In this document: positions 63,447 to 64,000 of the stretch, piece after piece | Position numbering within the stretch: position 1 is the stretch's first letter | How the letters are laid out: every line of letters starts with the position of its first letter | Assembly (NCBI RefSeq): GCF_002855515.1 | Contig: NZ_PKRP01000001.1 | Span: forward strand, 434,001-498,000 | Direction of reading: 5' to 3' | DNA: 64,000 bases | Source of the DNA: Rhizobium sp. TH135 | GTDB taxonomy: Bacteria; Pseudomonadota; Alphaproteobacteria; Rhizobiales; Rhizobiaceae | Program-made: the position numbers and the translations under genes | Notes under the pieces: generated by a model | Seen by the model: only the letters and a program-made list of their open reading frames with translations | Database searches by the model: none | Told to the model about the DNA's origin: nothing

Positions 63447-63484
63447 AAGGGCGGCGGGATCAATCCCGCCGCCCTTCTGCTTTT
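63447..63484 (+). terminator. Intrinsic terminator after the second chemoreceptor
   Basis: Perfect 13-bp stem AAGGGCGGCGGGA / TCCCGCCGCCCTT with a TCAA loop, then CTGCTTTT. Confidence 0.82.
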
Positions 63485-63620
63485 GGGCCCGCCCTCATCC
63501 TGTGATGATCGACCTCTGCCTCCCCCGGCTGTGATCTCTCACCCTTGCAATTCCCCTGTCACCCCACGATGTTAGCCCATGGGGGCGCGATCGTTTCTCG
63601 CGCCATTGCTGGAGGAATTC

Positions 63621-64000
63621 ATGCCCATTACTGGTCCGGACATCGTCGTCATTGCTCTCGTGCTTCTGGTTGTTATGGTGCTCTTCGCGAGTATCAAGAC
63701 CGTTCCCCAGGGCTTCCGGTACACAACAGAGTTGTTCGGCCGTTACACGCGAACGCTCGAACCGGGCCTCAACCTAGTCATCCCTTTCGTAGAGCGCATC
63801 GGCGCCAAGATGAACGTCATGGAGCAGGTCCTCGACGTGCCCACCCAAGAGGTGATCACCAAGGACAACGCCTCGGTGTCAGCCGATGCCGTGGCCTTCT
63901 ACCAGGTGCTGAACGCCGCTGAAGCCGCCTACCAAGTGGCCAATCTCGAAAACGCGATCCTGAACCTCACCATGACCAATATCCGTTCGGTCATGGGCTC
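63621..64000 (+). CDS. qmcA: SPFH/stomatin-like protein (QmcA-type), cut by the window edge
   Basis: 126 codons are present, starting at ATG 63621 behind GGAGGAATTC. One N-terminal membrane helix ([18 protein letters not shown]) leads into an SPFH domain: [32 protein letters not shown], split across residues 28-60, then [20 protein letters not shown]. Such proteins form oligomers at the membrane and modulate membrane proteases such as FtsH. In many genomes qmcA is followed by a NfeD-type gene; that part is outside the window. Confidence 0.9.
   Translation, partial: MPITGPDIVVIALVLLVVMVLFASIKTVPQGFRYTTELFGRYTRTLEPGLNLVIPFVERIGAKMNVMEQVLDVPTQEVITKDNASVSADAVAFYQVLNAAEAAYQVANLENAILNLTMTNIRSVMG

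Noticed and set aside
1..64000. tRNA, rRNA, CRISPR, IS element or prophage
   Set aside because: No cloverleaf with a T-arm, no spaced direct repeats, and no transposase or integrase translation was found by reading both strands.

Overview
The window looks like chromosomal core sequence from an alphaproteobacterium of the Rhizobiales, most likely Rhizobiaceae (Rhizobium/Agrobacterium type). This rests on GC-rich coding sequence (about 60% by eye), an RcdA/DUF1465 gene, a GapR/DUF2312 gene, an Omp10-like lipoprotein, homospermidine synthase, NWEEF-tailed chemoreceptors, zinc-ligand-free L31 and L36, and a zapA - 6S RNA - fthC arrangement. The species cannot be named from this. No insertion sequence, prophage, tRNA, rRNA or CRISPR array was seen; the only clearly mobile-type module is one ParE/ParD pair.

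Layout. 1-5.6 kb: ftsH tail, glmM, yebC, a PNPOx-fold stress protein, a secreted metallo-beta-lactamase-fold protein, and the fthC-ymdB pair. 5.7-8.8 kb: a Cache chemoreceptor sitting between fthC and a probable 6S RNA, then zapA and a DUF4164 coiled coil. 9.1-18.8 kb: central carbon genes tkt, gap, pgk and class I aldolase, interrupted by a BCCT osmolyte transporter and a CPA1-type antiporter. 18.9-23.5 kb: PhzF, a PACE exporter, an MFS transporter, DUF1192, rcdA, rpmE. 23.7-36 kb: ABC exporter, orphan tricarboxylate-type binding protein, FAD dehydrogenase, a MotA/MotB-like pair, a SuhB-type phosphatase, MgtC/DUF4010, a Sel1 protein, a ThiE-like protein, TauE and ArsR. 36-48 kb: two DUF465 genes, purEK, rpmJ, TPR, hydrolase, pyk, DUF1036, N-formylglutamate amidohydrolase, DUF1244, gapR, a MepK-like peptidase and an enhancer-binding-protein relative lacking the sigma-54 loop. 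48-64 kb: PepF, pabB/pabC, a membrane protein, YciI, ParDE, a HODM-type protein, hss, omp10, a LysM-tagged 5'-nucleotidase, hemH, a soluble Cache-like protein, a second chemoreceptor and the start of an SPFH protein.

How the parts fit. tkt-gap-pgk-fba form a gluconeogenic/pentose set, and the aldolase has a perfect 27-bp operator-like palindrome upstream. Envelope and cell-cycle functions recur: glmM, zapA, rcdA, gapR, MepK-like peptidase, SPFH. The richest regulatory stretch is the rcdA leader, which holds a strong orphan terminator, a perfect CtrA box (TTAA-N7-TTAA) and a consensus EcfG promoter (GGAAC-N16-CGTT) in order. The BCCT gene has a near-consensus EcfG promoter as well.

No multigene defence or biosynthetic system is visible. 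The most promising under-described items are the rcdA control region, the MotA/MotB-like envelope pair, the loop-less bEBP, the soluble Cache protein next to a chemoreceptor, and several structured intergenic elements.
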